A stretch of DNA of 64,000 bases from Longimicrobium sp. (lineage in GTDB: Bacteria; Gemmatimonadota; Gemmatimonadetes; Longimicrobiales; Longimicrobiaceae). Of this stretch, positions 50,901 through 59,137 are shown piece by piece (position 1 is the stretch's first letter; every line of letters starts with the position of its first letter). The notes under the pieces were generated by a model. The model did not search any database, was not told the origin of the DNA, and saw only the letters and a list, made by a program, of their open reading frames with translations. The stretch spans positions 1 to 64,000 of the forward strand of contig DASVQP010000003.1 of assembly GCA_036389135.1 (NCBI GenBank), read 5' to 3'. A program made the translations under genes and the position numbers.

Positions 50901-51029
50901 CACGTTCATCTCCTCGATGGCGAGCTCCTGCCCGTCCGCGTCGGAGAGCGCGATCGGCGCCGTCTGGGCCGCGATGGATCCGGCGGAGGCGAAAAGGGCG
51001 AGCACGACACCCGCGGCGAGTCTGCGCAT
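47988..51029 (-). CDS. Exported VIT-VWA protein with polyproline linker, TPR and DUF2135
   Basis: 1013 residues from ATG 51029, signal peptide ending at SIAAQ. A VIT domain (GVFSLTEMEIVFRNP and onward) leads into a VWA domain with the MIDAS core FLDTSASAAEGM and later GGTDLHGAL. Then come an acidic segment, a polyproline linker with an 11-Pro run, a TPR-like region (NPQVYESLALASHALGRAEEA) and a C-terminal DUF2135 (TMTWDTDGNDVDLHVVDPVG). This resembles the inter-alpha-trypsin-inhibitor-like envelope proteins of unknown function. The Pro run is written by a GGA microsatellite on the plus strand. Confidence 0.9.
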   Translation of the reverse strand: MRRLAAGVVLALFASAGSIAAQTAPIALSDADGQELAIEEMNVRSAIEGVFSLTEMEIVFRNPHGRRMEGRFTATLPEGATVSRFAKEVDGRLMEGEVVERVRANRVYAEILHQMRDPALLEQDQGNRFSARVFPIEANGRVRVVLGYTRLLPLEAGVRTYRLPLRGLPRIGMLRVTAHVRPLPHEEQARATLFGPAGSRTVAGGAMAFENESFTPTEDLEIAWRPRAGAPRSYLLRAGQFYLAGTRPTVPAPRPEQGMRWVFFLDTSASAAEGMEHRLAALRTVLGALPGGTVELHAFDQAVRPLGTFAPREAGERVEMLLRRRGFLGGTDLHGALAAIAARAAREPGTRFVLVSDGAATMGATDPAELFRPLARMPARTRLSVLVLGAREDGSTLRPITEGRGRIVRVPFTERMREHARAAAARLALPLGRSVAVRDGAAELLHVRGADDLQEGGEVLVLGRLREGAASRLSVDGAPVGGAAALDEERFGPLLVREFYRAHLEKLVDDERDADGPEARKRLAEEQVRLSLEHRVMVPRTTMLVLESEADYERFGLRRTALAEILAVGPRGIERLDRARAPLPGGALALADSADGEDMAEEPEERTAEAPPASAPPPPPPPPPPPMSAPPPPPAVEVPPPPVAPVPPPPPASVPPRAPLSATLNLDGAVATGTASRARAELPKWVSATRFAPGEVSSLRARLRANPRDRALYNQLSEALGEAGLWREMREVAFRWQPMDPDNPQVYESLALASHALGRAEEAVRATGSLVEVAPSKPEMLQRAALLLWRIGARTEWEAPARRAVEMRPDLPNPHRTLALLLWQSGRAEEAATVLEGVLAGPVDRWYGNVAEVVRQELGYVYRSWMRSAPRRAAEIRRRAARHNVDLERTERLRITMTWDTDGNDVDLHVVDPVGAHVFYAAPKAPSGIKLLEDITEGFGPEVVLTDRVLPGRYHVGVKYYAAGPMGISRGMVVVMEPARAGDVRVRIEPFRLLPDRGDVQRVLVLDPVAASR
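49152..49184. repeat. GGA trinucleotide microsatellite
   Basis: About eight tandem GGA units after a short G run, encoding the long Pro run on the minus strand. Unit changes would keep frame and alter linker length only. Confidence 0.8.
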
Positions 51030-51310
51030 CTGGAGATCCGGGGAGATAGCCGAAATGTGGCACGGCAGGGAGGCGACGCACCGCAATGTGCGGCGTCGCG
51101 GCCGGTCCGTCCAGCGTTTACCGGTGGGGGGTCAGATGACCAATGTGGCCCGAAGGTGATACGGGTACGTTGCCACCACGATCTCGCCGCCTGAAACACC
51201 GCACGGGGCGCGACGTAGATGGCCGCAGGCGGTTGCAGCGCCGGCGGTCGCGACGGGAGGGATGGAGGAAGCGCCCCCCGCGGCCCGCAACGACAGACCC
51301 AAACCCGACC

Positions 51311-52126
51311 ATGGCCACTCTTCTTCGCCTGACCTCGACCGCGCTGATCCTGGGCGCTTCCGCCATCGCCGCTCCCGCCCGCGCGCAGGGGCCCATGGAG
51401 CTGGTCGTCAACATCCCCGCCGGCCGGCTGGACGTGATGCAGGGCGGCGAGCGCGTGCGTTCCTACCCGGTGTCGGTGGGCCGCGCGCGCTACGCCACGC
51501 CCACGGGCGCCACCGGGCTGCGGCGGATGGTGTGGAACCCCACGTGGACGCCCCCGCCGGGCGCGGCCTGGGCGCGCGGCGAGAAGAAGACCGGTCCCGG
51601 GTGGTCGAATCCGATGGGGCGGGTGAAGATCCACCTCTTCGGCGACTACTACGTGCACGGCACGCCCGCGGGGAACGAGCGCTTCCTGGGGAGCCCCGCG
51701 TCGCACGGCTGCATCCGCATGCGCAACGCGGACGTGATGGAGCTGGCCACGATGATCCTGCGCGCGGACGGCTCGCCCATCTCAGACAGCACGCTGGCGC
51801 ACCTGGCCCGCACGCCGCGCGCGACCCGCGAAGTCGCGCTCTCGGGCCGGGTGCGCGCCCGCATCGAGTACCGCCTGACCGAGGTGGCCGCCGACTCGGT
51901 GACCATCCTTCCGGACGTGTACGCGCGCGCCGGCGGCGCCTACGCCACGCGGGTAGGCGACGAGCTGCGCCTCGCGGGCGCCGAACCCGCGCCGGTGCTG
52001 GCGCGCCTCGGCGGCTCCCGCCCCGCGACCGCGCTCCGCATCGCGCGCACCCCGGAAGCCCTCCTGCCGGATCGCACCGCCACCCTCGCGCTCGCGTCCA
52101 CGGCCGGCGAAGCGATGCCGCGCTGA
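51311..52126 (+). CDS. YkuD-type L,D-transpeptidase
   Basis: 271 residues with a signal peptide ending at ARAQ. The YkuD domain has HGTPAGNERFLGSPASHGC (catalytic Cys in SHGCIRM) and LVVNIPAGRLDVMQGGE at its start. It should cross-link peptidoglycan or attach lipoproteins. A C-terminal region after about 170 may be a binding domain. The 281-bp gap before it shows no gene. Confidence 0.92.
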   Translation: MATLLRLTSTALILGASAIAAPARAQGPMELVVNIPAGRLDVMQGGERVRSYPVSVGRARYATPTGATGLRRMVWNPTWTPPPGAAWARGEKKTGPGWSNPMGRVKIHLFGDYYVHGTPAGNERFLGSPASHGCIRMRNADVMELATMILRADGSPISDSTLAHLARTPRATREVALSGRVRARIEYRLTEVAADSVTILPDVYARAGGAYATRVGDELRLAGAEPAPVLARLGGSRPATALRIARTPEALLPDRTATLALASTAGEAMPR

Positions 52127-52138
52127 TCCGAACAGCAA

Positions 52139-52215
52139 TCTCACTCAGAGACACAGAGGCACGGAGGAGAAAGCAAGAAGTTCTCTCTCTCTGTGGCTCC
52201 GTGTCTCCGTGTGAG
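52139..52215. repeat. CTCTGTGT hairpin element, copy 9
   Basis: Arms CTCACTCAGAGACACAGAGG and CTCTGTGGCTCCGTGTCTCCG..GTGTGAG; inner AGAAAGCAAGAA / TTCTCT. It joins two convergent genes; right end 13 bp from the PAP2 stop. Confidence 0.88.
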
Positions 52216-52227
52216 CCCACTGTCTCC

Positions 52228-53004
52228 TCACTTCTCCAGGTCTTCTTCCTCCGCGGTGAGCTCCGGGCGGCGGTAGCGGAAGTAGCGCACGGCGCTCAGG
52301 CCCAGGCCGCAGAACGATGCCCAGGCCAGCCCCGTGGCGAAGCCGCCCAGCACGTCGGAGGGCCAGTGCACGCCCAGGTACATCCGCGACCATCCGACCA
52401 GCGCCACGATCGTCGCCGCCGCGCAGACGGTGAACCAGCGCAGGCCGCGCTGCGGGATCAGCCGCGCGACGAGGTAGGCCAGCGTCGCGTAGCCCACCAT
52501 CGCCGTAATGGAATGGCCGGACGGGAAGGATGCCTGAAAGGCGTGCGGCGTGCGCCAGGGGAAGAGGTCGGGGCGGGGACGGTTGAAGAAAGCCTTCAGG
52601 ATGCTGCTCAGGATCCAGGACCCGCCCAGCGCGATCCAGAGCAGCACGGCGGAGTAGCGGTGTCGGCTCCCCCACAGGTACACGCTGGCGACCGCCACCA
52701 CGATCCCCACCACCAGGCCCGAGCCCAGCGCCGTCACGTTCATCGCGAAGTCGTCCAGCCGCGGGCTCGCCTGCTTGTTGAGCCAGAGGAGGATGGCGCG
52801 GTCGGCGGCCTCCGTCTCGCCCGATGTGACGGCGTCGGCGAGGGCGGCGAAGGCGGCCACGCCGGCCAGCATCACCGCCATCGCCAGCAGGAGAAAGGTG
52901 CCGACCGCCGCGTGGAATCCGCCCACCCACCGGCCGATGCCGCGCAGCAGGGGGCGGAGGGCGCCCCGCTCGGGATGCTCGTGTGCGTGCCTGGGCGTGT
53001 TCAT
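52228..53004 (-). CDS. PAP2-family membrane phosphatase
   Basis: 258 residues, about six helices. Motif 1 KAFFNRPRP, motif 2 PSGHS and motif 3 SRMYLGVHWPSDVLGG are complete. It probably dephosphorylates undecaprenyl pyrophosphate or phosphatidate on the outer face of the inner membrane. Divergent from the ABC transporter genes over 71 bp. Confidence 0.93.
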   Translation of the reverse strand: MNTPRHAHEHPERGALRPLLRGIGRWVGGFHAAVGTFLLLAMAVMLAGVAAFAALADAVTSGETEAADRAILLWLNKQASPRLDDFAMNVTALGSGLVVGIVVAVASVYLWGSRHRYSAVLLWIALGGSWILSSILKAFFNRPRPDLFPWRTPHAFQASFPSGHSITAMVGYATLAYLVARLIPQRGLRWFTVCAAATIVALVGWSRMYLGVHWPSDVLGGFATGLAWASFCGLGLSAVRYFRYRRPELTAEEEDLEK

Positions 53005-53075
53005 GGGCGCAAGGGCGGCGCAGAAACCGTTCCGCGCCCTTGCGCCCGGCGGAGGCCCACGGTACGCTCCCGCCC

Positions 53076-53999
53076 ATGATCCGCTTCACCGACGTGGTAA
53101 AGGAATTCGCCGGGCCGCTGGCGCGCGCGCGCGGCGGCCCCGTGCGCGCCCTGGACGGCGTGACGCTGGAAGTGCCCCCCGGCACCGCGCTGGGGATCGT
53201 GGGTCCCAACGGCGCCGGCAAGAGCACGCTGATCCGCCTCCTCCTGGGCTACATCCGCCCCACCCAGGGCCGGGTGGAGGTGCACGGGATGGCGCCGCGC
53301 GGCTACGTGGAGAAGCACGGCGTGGCCTACGTATCCGAGCTGGTGGCGATCCCCCCGTCGTGGACCACGCGCGGCGCGCTGGACGCCTACGCCGCCCTGG
53401 CCGAGGTGGAGCACGCCCGCGCCCGCGTGGACGACGTGATGGAGCGGATGGAGATCGCGGCGGTGGCGCATCGCAGGGTGGGCTACCTGTCCAAGGGCAA
53501 CCTCCAGCGCCTGGCGATGGCGCAGGCCCTCCTCGCCCCGCGCGGCGTGATGGTGCTGGACGAGCCGACAAGCGGGCTGGACCCGGAGTGGATCGCCCGC
53601 CTCCGCAGCGTCGTGGCCGAGTGGCGCGCGGAAGACCCCCAGCGCACCCTGCTGATCGCCTCGCACAACCTGGACGAGCTGGAGCGCACCGCCGACCTCG
53701 TGGCCGTGCTGGAGACCGGCCGCGTGCGCGAGCTGCTGGACCTGCGCGCCGCCGAGGGCATCGATCCGCCCTACCGCCTGGAGGTGGAGGACACCCCCGG
53801 CGCGGTGAAGGTGGTGCACGAGATCTTTCCCGGCGCGCTGGAGGAGGAGGGCGCGCCCTGGGCCTTTCGCGTGGACCCCGCCTCCCCGCGCGAGATCAGC
53901 GAGCGGCTGGCGGCGCTGCTGGCCCGCGGGGTGGTGGTGCGCGCGCTGGCGCCGCAGCGGCTGCGCCTGGAAGAGCGCGTGCGCGGGGGTGTGCGATGA
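53076..53999 (+). CDS. ABC exporter ATP-binding subunit
   Basis: 307 residues. Walker A GPNGAGKST (about 43-51), signature LSKGNLQR, Walker B VMVLDEPTSGLDP, H-loop IASHNLDE. The C-terminal extension is typical of ABC-2 exporter ATPases (NatA/YtrB-like). The stop overlaps the permease start as ATGA, so the two subunits are coupled. Confidence 0.94.
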   Translation: MIRFTDVVKEFAGPLARARGGPVRALDGVTLEVPPGTALGIVGPNGAGKSTLIRLLLGYIRPTQGRVEVHGMAPRGYVEKHGVAYVSELVAIPPSWTTRGALDAYAALAEVEHARARVDDVMERMEIAAVAHRRVGYLSKGNLQRLAMAQALLAPRGVMVLDEPTSGLDPEWIARLRSVVAEWRAEDPQRTLLIASHNLDELERTADLVAVLETGRVRELLDLRAAEGIDPPYRLEVEDTPGAVKVVHEIFPGALEEEGAPWAFRVDPASPREISERLAALLARGVVVRALAPQRLRLEERVRGGVR

Positions 54000-54718
54000 T
54001 CCCCATCCTCCTGCGGCAGCTGCGCTGGCGGATCGCGGCGCTCGCGCTGGCCGGCTTCATCTTCTACCTGGCCGACCCCGCGCTCCACGAGCACCCCGCC
54101 GAGTCGCCGGGGGACGTGTCCGAGCTGCTGGAGCCGTTCGGCATCTCCTTCACCATCGCCAACCTGGCGACGGTGGGGATGGTGGCGTTGCTGGCCGGCT
54201 TCATCGCCACCGACCGGCGGCGCGGCTACTACCGCCTCGCCTTCTCGCACCCCACCCGGCCGCTCGCCTTCTACGGCCTGCGCTGGGTGCTCTCCCTGGC
54301 GCTGGCGATGCTGGCCGCCGCCTTCTTCTGGTTCTTTGCACAGCTCGCGGCGTGGGGAGAGATCCGGGTAGGCCCCTCCTTCCTCCTCCAGGCGCTCCTC
54401 CTGGCGGTGGTGTACGGCGGGCTCACCGCCTTCTTCTCCGCCCTGGTGCCGCGAGGCGACGGGTTCCTGGCGGTGATCCTCTTCTTCCTCACCGACACCT
54501 GGCTGAGTCTGATGCAGGCGTCGCCGGTGCTCCCCTTCACCCCCGGGGTGCGCGCGGCGATCTCCTTCATCCTCCCGCCGCACTCCGCCGTGAGCGACGT
54601 CTACAACGCGCTCCTTTCCGGCGGCGTGGCCTGGGGCGCGGCGGCGTACGCGCTGGGCTACGGCCTCTTCTGGCTGGTCCTGGCCGGCCTCCTCGTGAAG
54701 TACCGCGAATGGCCCTGA
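53996..54718 (+). CDS. ABC exporter permease subunit
   Basis: 240 residues with about six hydrophobic segments, e.g. RIAALALAGFIFYLADPAL, LSLALAMLAAAFFWFFAQL and ALLLAVVYGGLTAFFS. Not a strongly typed ABC-2 sequence, but its coupling to the ATPase supports the call. Substrate unknown. A strong terminator follows. Confidence 0.87.
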   Translation: MIPILLRQLRWRIAALALAGFIFYLADPALHEHPAESPGDVSELLEPFGISFTIANLATVGMVALLAGFIATDRRRGYYRLAFSHPTRPLAFYGLRWVLSLALAMLAAAFFWFFAQLAAWGEIRVGPSFLLQALLLAVVYGGLTAFFSALVPRGDGFLAVILFFLTDTWLSLMQASPVLPFTPGVRAAISFILPPHSAVSDVYNALLSGGVAWGAAAYALGYGLFWLVLAGLLVKYREWP

Positions 54719-54739
54719 GCCAACGTGCTTCATGGAGAC

Positions 54740-54778
54740 GGGGCCCTGCTCGAACCTCGAGCAGGGCCCCTTTTCTTT
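54740..54778 (+). terminator. Intrinsic terminator of the ABC operon
   Basis: GGGGCCCTGCTCGA (54740-54753) pairs perfectly with TCGAGCAGGGCCCC (54757-54770) around ACC, followed by TTTTCTTT. Confidence 0.95.
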
Positions 54779-54817
54779 CCGCGCGAATCGCTTATGCCTG
54801 CGGCGGCTTCCCGGCCA

Positions 54818-55585
54818 TCACCCCATGCTCATCGCGGAAGCCTGCGGAGGAACACTTTCCAGCAAGCCGCGAGTGGGAATCTCCCTGCGGGCGAGGTAGA
54901 CCCTCCGCATCGCGGCGCATACCATGATGGCCAGCAGCGTCACCCGGTACAGGTTCATGTGCAGCACGGAGGGAGCCCACGCTACCCCCAACGCACTCAG
55001 CCCGATCATCCACAGGATGTTGAGCGCGACGTTGAACGTGTACGCCGTTAGCGCCAGCCACAGCAGCCTGTCCACCTGGTTGCCTATCAGCACCGCAAAG
55101 AGCGCGGCCAGGAGGAAGACCAGCTCGAAGGCGTCGGATACGGCGACCGCGGAGAAGTGCGGCTGAATTCTGAACGCGCCTTCGTACCACCCGACCACCG
55201 CACCCACTCCCATCCCCGCCAGCACCACTCCAACGCTCAACAGAAGCGTGAGACTCCGCGACAGCTCCCGCCGCCAGAACGTCAGCACGCCGAGAACAAC
55301 GCAGAACGCCAGCATGGCGAAGGTGCGGCTGTGGTTGGCGGCGGGAAGGGCCACCAGGTAGCTCCTGAACACCCGCGTCTCCGGGCCCGCGAAGTACGCC
55401 CACGTGCCAAAGGTGTTCTGCGCGAGCCGGTTCAACCCCTGGAGGAGAAACGTGATCCCGGTCACCGACCACAGGAGCAGGTGGCGGGGCGACCCGCTCT
55501 TTACGTAGCGCGGCACGGTCGCCGCCACGATCCCGAACAGGATGAACAGGAGCGTGAGAAGCCATTGAAGGGATAGGATCAGCAT
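54818..55585 (-). CDS. Seven-helix membrane protein of unknown function
   Basis: 255 residues with about seven hydrophobic spans, starting LQWLLTLLFILFGIVAATV and ending MCAAMRRVYLARRE. No catalytic motif or family recognised. GGAGGGAG upstream of the ATG at 55585. It lies 22 bp from the 173-residue gene, probably the same transcript. Confidence 0.7.
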   Translation of the reverse strand: MLILSLQWLLTLLFILFGIVAATVPRYVKSGSPRHLLLWSVTGITFLLQGLNRLAQNTFGTWAYFAGPETRVFRSYLVALPAANHSRTFAMLAFCVVLGVLTFWRRELSRSLTLLLSVGVVLAGMGVGAVVGWYEGAFRIQPHFSAVAVSDAFELVFLLAALFAVLIGNQVDRLLWLALTAYTFNVALNILWMIGLSALGVAWAPSVLHMNLYRVTLLAIMVCAAMRRVYLARREIPTRGLLESVPPQASAMSMG

Positions 55586-55607
55586 CGCCCCGCGTCTCCC
55601 TCCATGA

Positions 55608-56129
55608 TCAGGATTCGCAGATCGGCGGGCAGGTGTCGGCCGTGTTGTCCACCTCCACCGATCCGCCGGGGTCCGACTGCAGCGCCTGCACCCCGCCCCT
55701 GCCGCCGTTGCCGCGCTCGGTGACCTGGATGCGCGAGATCTGGTCGCCGCCGCGGATGGGCTTCACGTGCGGGTTCGGGGTCACCGGCGTGCCCCGCTTC
55801 TTGAACCCGATCTGCAGATCCGAGATAGGGCCCCGGTAGTCCGGCGGGCCGATGGGATCGTCCAGGATCTCCACCTCGATGTCCAGCGCCAGCGGTCCGC
55901 CGGTGACGGTGAGGGTGCTTCGCGGGACTGGGCCGCCCGTGTCCTGGCAGTTGAAGGTGCCGGACTGCTGGTAAACGGGGATCTGGGTGCCATCCGGGGC
56001 ATTGAACACCACGCGGCTCGCGAAGCCCTTGTAGAAGCGGAACGTGTACTCGGAGCCGTCGTGTTGGATCGTGCTGGTCTGGTACGGATCCTCGTTGAGA
56101 CGAGCGGGGACGGCAGCGGAGTCGATCAT
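55608..56129 (-). CDS. Hypothetical protein behind a terminator-bearing leader
   Basis: 173 residues, no signal peptide or membrane span. Beta-rich with YTFRFYKGFASRVVFN, a Cys in TFNCQDTGG and a Gly-rich region, ending in a two-Cys tail CPPICES. I recognise no family. ATG 56129; an intrinsic terminator lies 60 bp upstream on the same strand, so transcription into the gene may be attenuated. Confidence 0.65.
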   Translation of the reverse strand: MIDSAAVPARLNEDPYQTSTIQHDGSEYTFRFYKGFASRVVFNAPDGTQIPVYQQSGTFNCQDTGGPVPRSTLTVTGGPLALDIEVEILDDPIGPPDYRGPISDLQIGFKKRGTPVTPNPHVKPIRGGDQISRIQVTERGNGGRGGVQALQSDPGGSVEVDNTADTCPPICES

Positions 56130-56189
56130 GGTACCTCGGCAGCGGGAGGGGTGGGTACAGCGGGCACAACGAAAGTGTTCTGCGTGTAC

Positions 56190-56234
56190 AAAAAAAACAA
56201 GCCGGGCCGGAACGATCCGCTAAAGCGTTCCGGC
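56190..56234 (-). terminator. Intrinsic terminator in the leader of the 173-residue gene
   Basis: On the minus strand GCCGGAACG pairs with CGTTCCGGC across an 11-base loop, followed by CCGGCTTG and eight T. Upstream, GGCACA-AATTCA-TGTGCC (56232-56249) can form an earlier hairpin sharing bases with the terminator stem. No other gene ends here, so it is a leader or ends a short RNA. Confidence 0.65.
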
Positions 56235-56416
56235 ACATGAATTTGTGCCACTTGACCAATCTTGCTCGCGCTCCGGCGCCCGTCACAGAAGGGCGCAATT
56301 GGGACGCGCACGCCCCACATTGCCCCATCCCCGCCCCGGCGCGCGGGGTGCGAAGGCGGGTGTGGACGGCGTATCTTGTTCAGCGCCGACGACGTTTTAC
56401 CCGCTACGGAAGCAGC

Positions 56417-57997
56417 ATGAACCGGTTCCGCTCCACCGCGCCGCTGGGAGTCGCGCTCGCGCTCCTCCTGGGCGGCGCCTGTGCTCCTTCGATGCAGACC
56501 CCCTCCGCCGCCGCGCCCTCCGGGGTTAAGCGGTTGCGGGTGGTGCACACCAACGACATCCACGGGCGCATCGTGCCGCAGCCGCCGCGCTCGGGAGGGA
56601 CGCGCGCCGCCGGTGGTGCCGCGGTGCTCGCCGCCCACTTCGACAGCGCCGCCGCGCGCTTCGCGGGAGCCACCATCTTCCTCTCGGCCGGCGACGACAT
56701 GCAGGGGACGGCCATCTCCAACCTGAGCTGGGGGCGCGCCACCATCGCCGCCTTCAACGCGATGGGGTACGACGCGGCCGCCACCGGGAACCACGAGTTC
56801 GACTGGGGCCAGGATACCCTGCGCAACCGCATGCGGGAGAGCCGCTTCCCCTGGGTGGCGGCCAACCTCTACCACGCGGGCACCGGGCGCCGCCCCGAGT
56901 GGGTGAAGCCGTATACGGTCATCGAGCGGCGCGGCGTGCGCGTGGGGGTGGTGGGGGTCGCCCTTCCCAACACGCCGGAGATGGTGGTGCCCGGGCGAGT
57001 GACGGGGCTGGAGTTCCGCCCCGCGGTGCCCGCCATCGACCAGGCGGTGCGCGAGGTGCGCGCCGCCGGTGTGGACTTCGTGGTGGTCACGATGCACATC
57101 GGCGCGGAGTGCCGCGTCCCCGGCACCGCGCCCGAGGAGGAGTCGCGCGAGTGCTCGGGGGAGATGATGGACGTGGCGCGGGCCCTCACCCAGCCGGTGG
57201 ACCTGGTGGTCGGCGGCCACACGCACCTGCGCGTGCTCGCCATGGCCGGCGCCACCCCCGTCGTCGAGGCGATGTCGTACGGCGCGGCCTACAGCGTCAC
57301 CGACCTGGAGCGGAGCGGCGGGCGCACGCGCGTGTCGTACCGCGCCGTCCGCACCCCCTACGCCGACGAGGTCACGCCGGACACGGCCGTCGAGCGGGTG
57401 GTGCGCGAGTGGGAGGCGAACGTGCGCCCCCTCACCGAGCGCGTGGTGGTGACGACGGCGCAGCCGCTCGTCAACCAGGGGCGGGAGCGGCCGCTGGGCA
57501 ACCTGCTGGCGGACGCATTCCGCCGGGCGGCGGGGGCGCAGGCGTCCATCATCAACAACGGCTCCATCCGCAGAGGGCTCCCGGGCGGTCCGGTGAACTA
57601 CGGCGTGCTCTACGAGATGCAGCCCTTTCAGAACGCCATCTTCCGCGTGGAGGCCACCGGCGCGCAGCTCCGCGCCGCGCTGGAGAACGCCGTCGCCACC
57701 GGCCGCCCCACGGCGCACGTCTCGGGGATGACCGTCGCCTACGACTCAGCGGCGCCGCAGGGAAGCCGCATCCGCTCCGTGCGCCTGGACGGCGGCCGCG
57801 AGCTGGGCGACGCGGACCGGGTGACGCTGGGCCTCACCGAGTTCATGGCGCAGGGCGGCGAGCGCTACACCTCGCTCGCCGCCGGCCGCCGCACCGCCAC
57901 CGGCCTGGTGGACCTGAACGTCCTGATCGACCACATGCGCTCGCTGCCGCAGCCCGTGCAGCCCCCGGCCGTCGGGCGCTGGCGCCTGGTGCGGTGA
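56417..57997 (+). CDS. Exported 5'-nucleotidase / 2',3'-cyclic phosphodiesterase
   Basis: 526 residues with lipobox LLGGAC. The metallophosphoesterase domain has VVHTNDIHGRI, SAGDDMQGT, GNHEFDWG and VGGHTHLRV, the complete two-metal set. The C-terminal 5_nucleotid_C domain has TERVVVTTAQPL, GNLLADAFR and NNGSIRRGLPGG. It should release nucleosides and phosphate from nucleotides at the cell surface. Its TGA overlaps the GTG of the serine hydrolase gene (GTGA). Confidence 0.94.
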   Translation: MNRFRSTAPLGVALALLLGGACAPSMQTPSAAAPSGVKRLRVVHTNDIHGRIVPQPPRSGGTRAAGGAAVLAAHFDSAAARFAGATIFLSAGDDMQGTAISNLSWGRATIAAFNAMGYDAAATGNHEFDWGQDTLRNRMRESRFPWVAANLYHAGTGRRPEWVKPYTVIERRGVRVGVVGVALPNTPEMVVPGRVTGLEFRPAVPAIDQAVREVRAAGVDFVVVTMHIGAECRVPGTAPEEESRECSGEMMDVARALTQPVDLVVGGHTHLRVLAMAGATPVVEAMSYGAAYSVTDLERSGGRTRVSYRAVRTPYADEVTPDTAVERVVREWEANVRPLTERVVVTTAQPLVNQGRERPLGNLLADAFRRAAGAQASIINNGSIRRGLPGGPVNYGVLYEMQPFQNAIFRVEATGAQLRAALENAVATGRPTAHVSGMTVAYDSAAPQGSRIRSVRLDGGRELGDADRVTLGLTEFMAQGGERYTSLAAGRRTATGLVDLNVLIDHMRSLPQPVQPPAVGRWRLVR

Positions 57998-59058
57998 CGG
58001 GGGTGACGCGCGCCGCCCTCGCCGCGCTCCTCCTGGCCGCGTGCGACGGCGCGGCGGCCGCGCGCGAGACTCCGCCGGCGGCGCAGGTGGTGCGGCGCCC
58101 GCCTCCCGGCGACACCCTCAAGTTCGCGGAGGCGGTGCGCAGGGGCGCGGAGCTCCCGCGGCTCACCGGGATGCTGGTGGCGCAGGACGGGCGCGTGGTG
58201 GCGGAAGAGTACTGGCGCGGCGGCGCGGCCACCCGGCGTACCAACATCAAGTCCGCCTCCAAGAGCGTCCTTTCCGCGCTGGTGGGGATCGCCGCCGGCG
58301 AGGGAAAGCTGCGCGTGGACCAGCCGGTCGCCGAGATCCTGCCTGAGCACTTCGGGCCCGGCACCGATCCCCGCAAGCGCGCCATCACCGTGGGGCACCT
58401 GGTGTCGATGACGGCGGGGCTGGAGAGCACCTCGTTCGACAACTACGGCGAGTGGGTGCAGAGCCGCGACTGGGTGCGCGATGCGCTCCGCCGCCCGCTG
58501 GAGGCCGCTCCCGGCGAGCGGATGATCTACAGCACCGGGAGCACGCACCTCCTTTCCGCGGTGCTGACGCGCGCCACGGGCAGCAGCACCTGGGCGTACG
58601 CGGTGGAGAAGCTGGGCGAGCCGCTGGGCATCACCATCCCCCGCTGGCAGCGCGATCCGCAGGGGATCTACTTCGGCGGCAACGACATGTACCTCACGCC
58701 GCGCGCCATGCTCGCGTTCGGCGAGCTGTACCGCAACGGCGGCGTGCACCAGGGGCGGCAGATCGTTCCCCGCGAGTGGGTGAGCGAGTCCATGAAGCCG
58801 CGCGGCGCATCCGATTACAGCGGCTTCGACTACGGGTACGGGTGGTGGCTGCGCCAGTCCGGGCGGCACGAGATCTACTTCGCCTGGGGCTACGGCGGGC
58901 AGCACATCTTCGTGGCTCCCTCGCTCGGCTTGACGGCCGTCTTCACCTCCATCTCCGAAGGTCCGCGCGAGCGCGGCCACCTCCCGGCCATCCACGCCAT
59001 CGTCGACGAGCAGCTCGTCCCCGCGGCCGAGGCGGCGCGGGAGTGGCGCGGAAGATGA
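57994..59058 (+). CDS. Lipoprotein class C beta-lactamase-family serine hydrolase
   Basis: 354 residues from GTG 57994, overlapping the nucleotidase stop; an in-frame GTG at 58003 is also possible. Lipobox LLLAAC. S..K motif in SASKSV, Y.S-like YSTGSTHLL second motif, and GGQHIF as the third. The layout is closer to 6-aminohexanoate-dimer hydrolases and esterases than to AmpC. Co-translated with the nucleotidase; a shared scavenging role is inferred from this. Confidence 0.88.
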   Translation: MTGVTRAALAALLLAACDGAAAARETPPAAQVVRRPPPGDTLKFAEAVRRGAELPRLTGMLVAQDGRVVAEEYWRGGAATRRTNIKSASKSVLSALVGIAAGEGKLRVDQPVAEILPEHFGPGTDPRKRAITVGHLVSMTAGLESTSFDNYGEWVQSRDWVRDALRRPLEAAPGERMIYSTGSTHLLSAVLTRATGSSTWAYAVEKLGEPLGITIPRWQRDPQGIYFGGNDMYLTPRAMLAFGELYRNGGVHQGRQIVPREWVSESMKPRGASDYSGFDYGYGWWLRQSGRHEIYFAWGYGGQHIFVAPSLGLTAVFTSISEGPRERGHLPAIHAIVDEQLVPAAEAAREWRGR

Positions 59059-59137
59059 TCTGCCCCATTTGCCGGGCGGGCCCCGGGCCCCATGTTGAGG
59101 GCGGCACGCCGATCTCATTCCCCCCAAGGAGCCGCCC

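Noticed and set aside
45025-51081. Very long open frame of 2018 codons opposite in phase to the two giant genes
   Set aside because: It is an out-of-phase shadow in high-GC DNA: product is Arg/Gly/Ala/Pro-rich with no domains, whereas the M48-TPR and VIT-VWA frames have signal peptides and clear motifs.
46995-51194. Long plus-strand frame of 1399 codons
   Set aside because: Antisense shadow of the same two genes, rich in Arg/His/Gln/Ala and without any recognisable domain.
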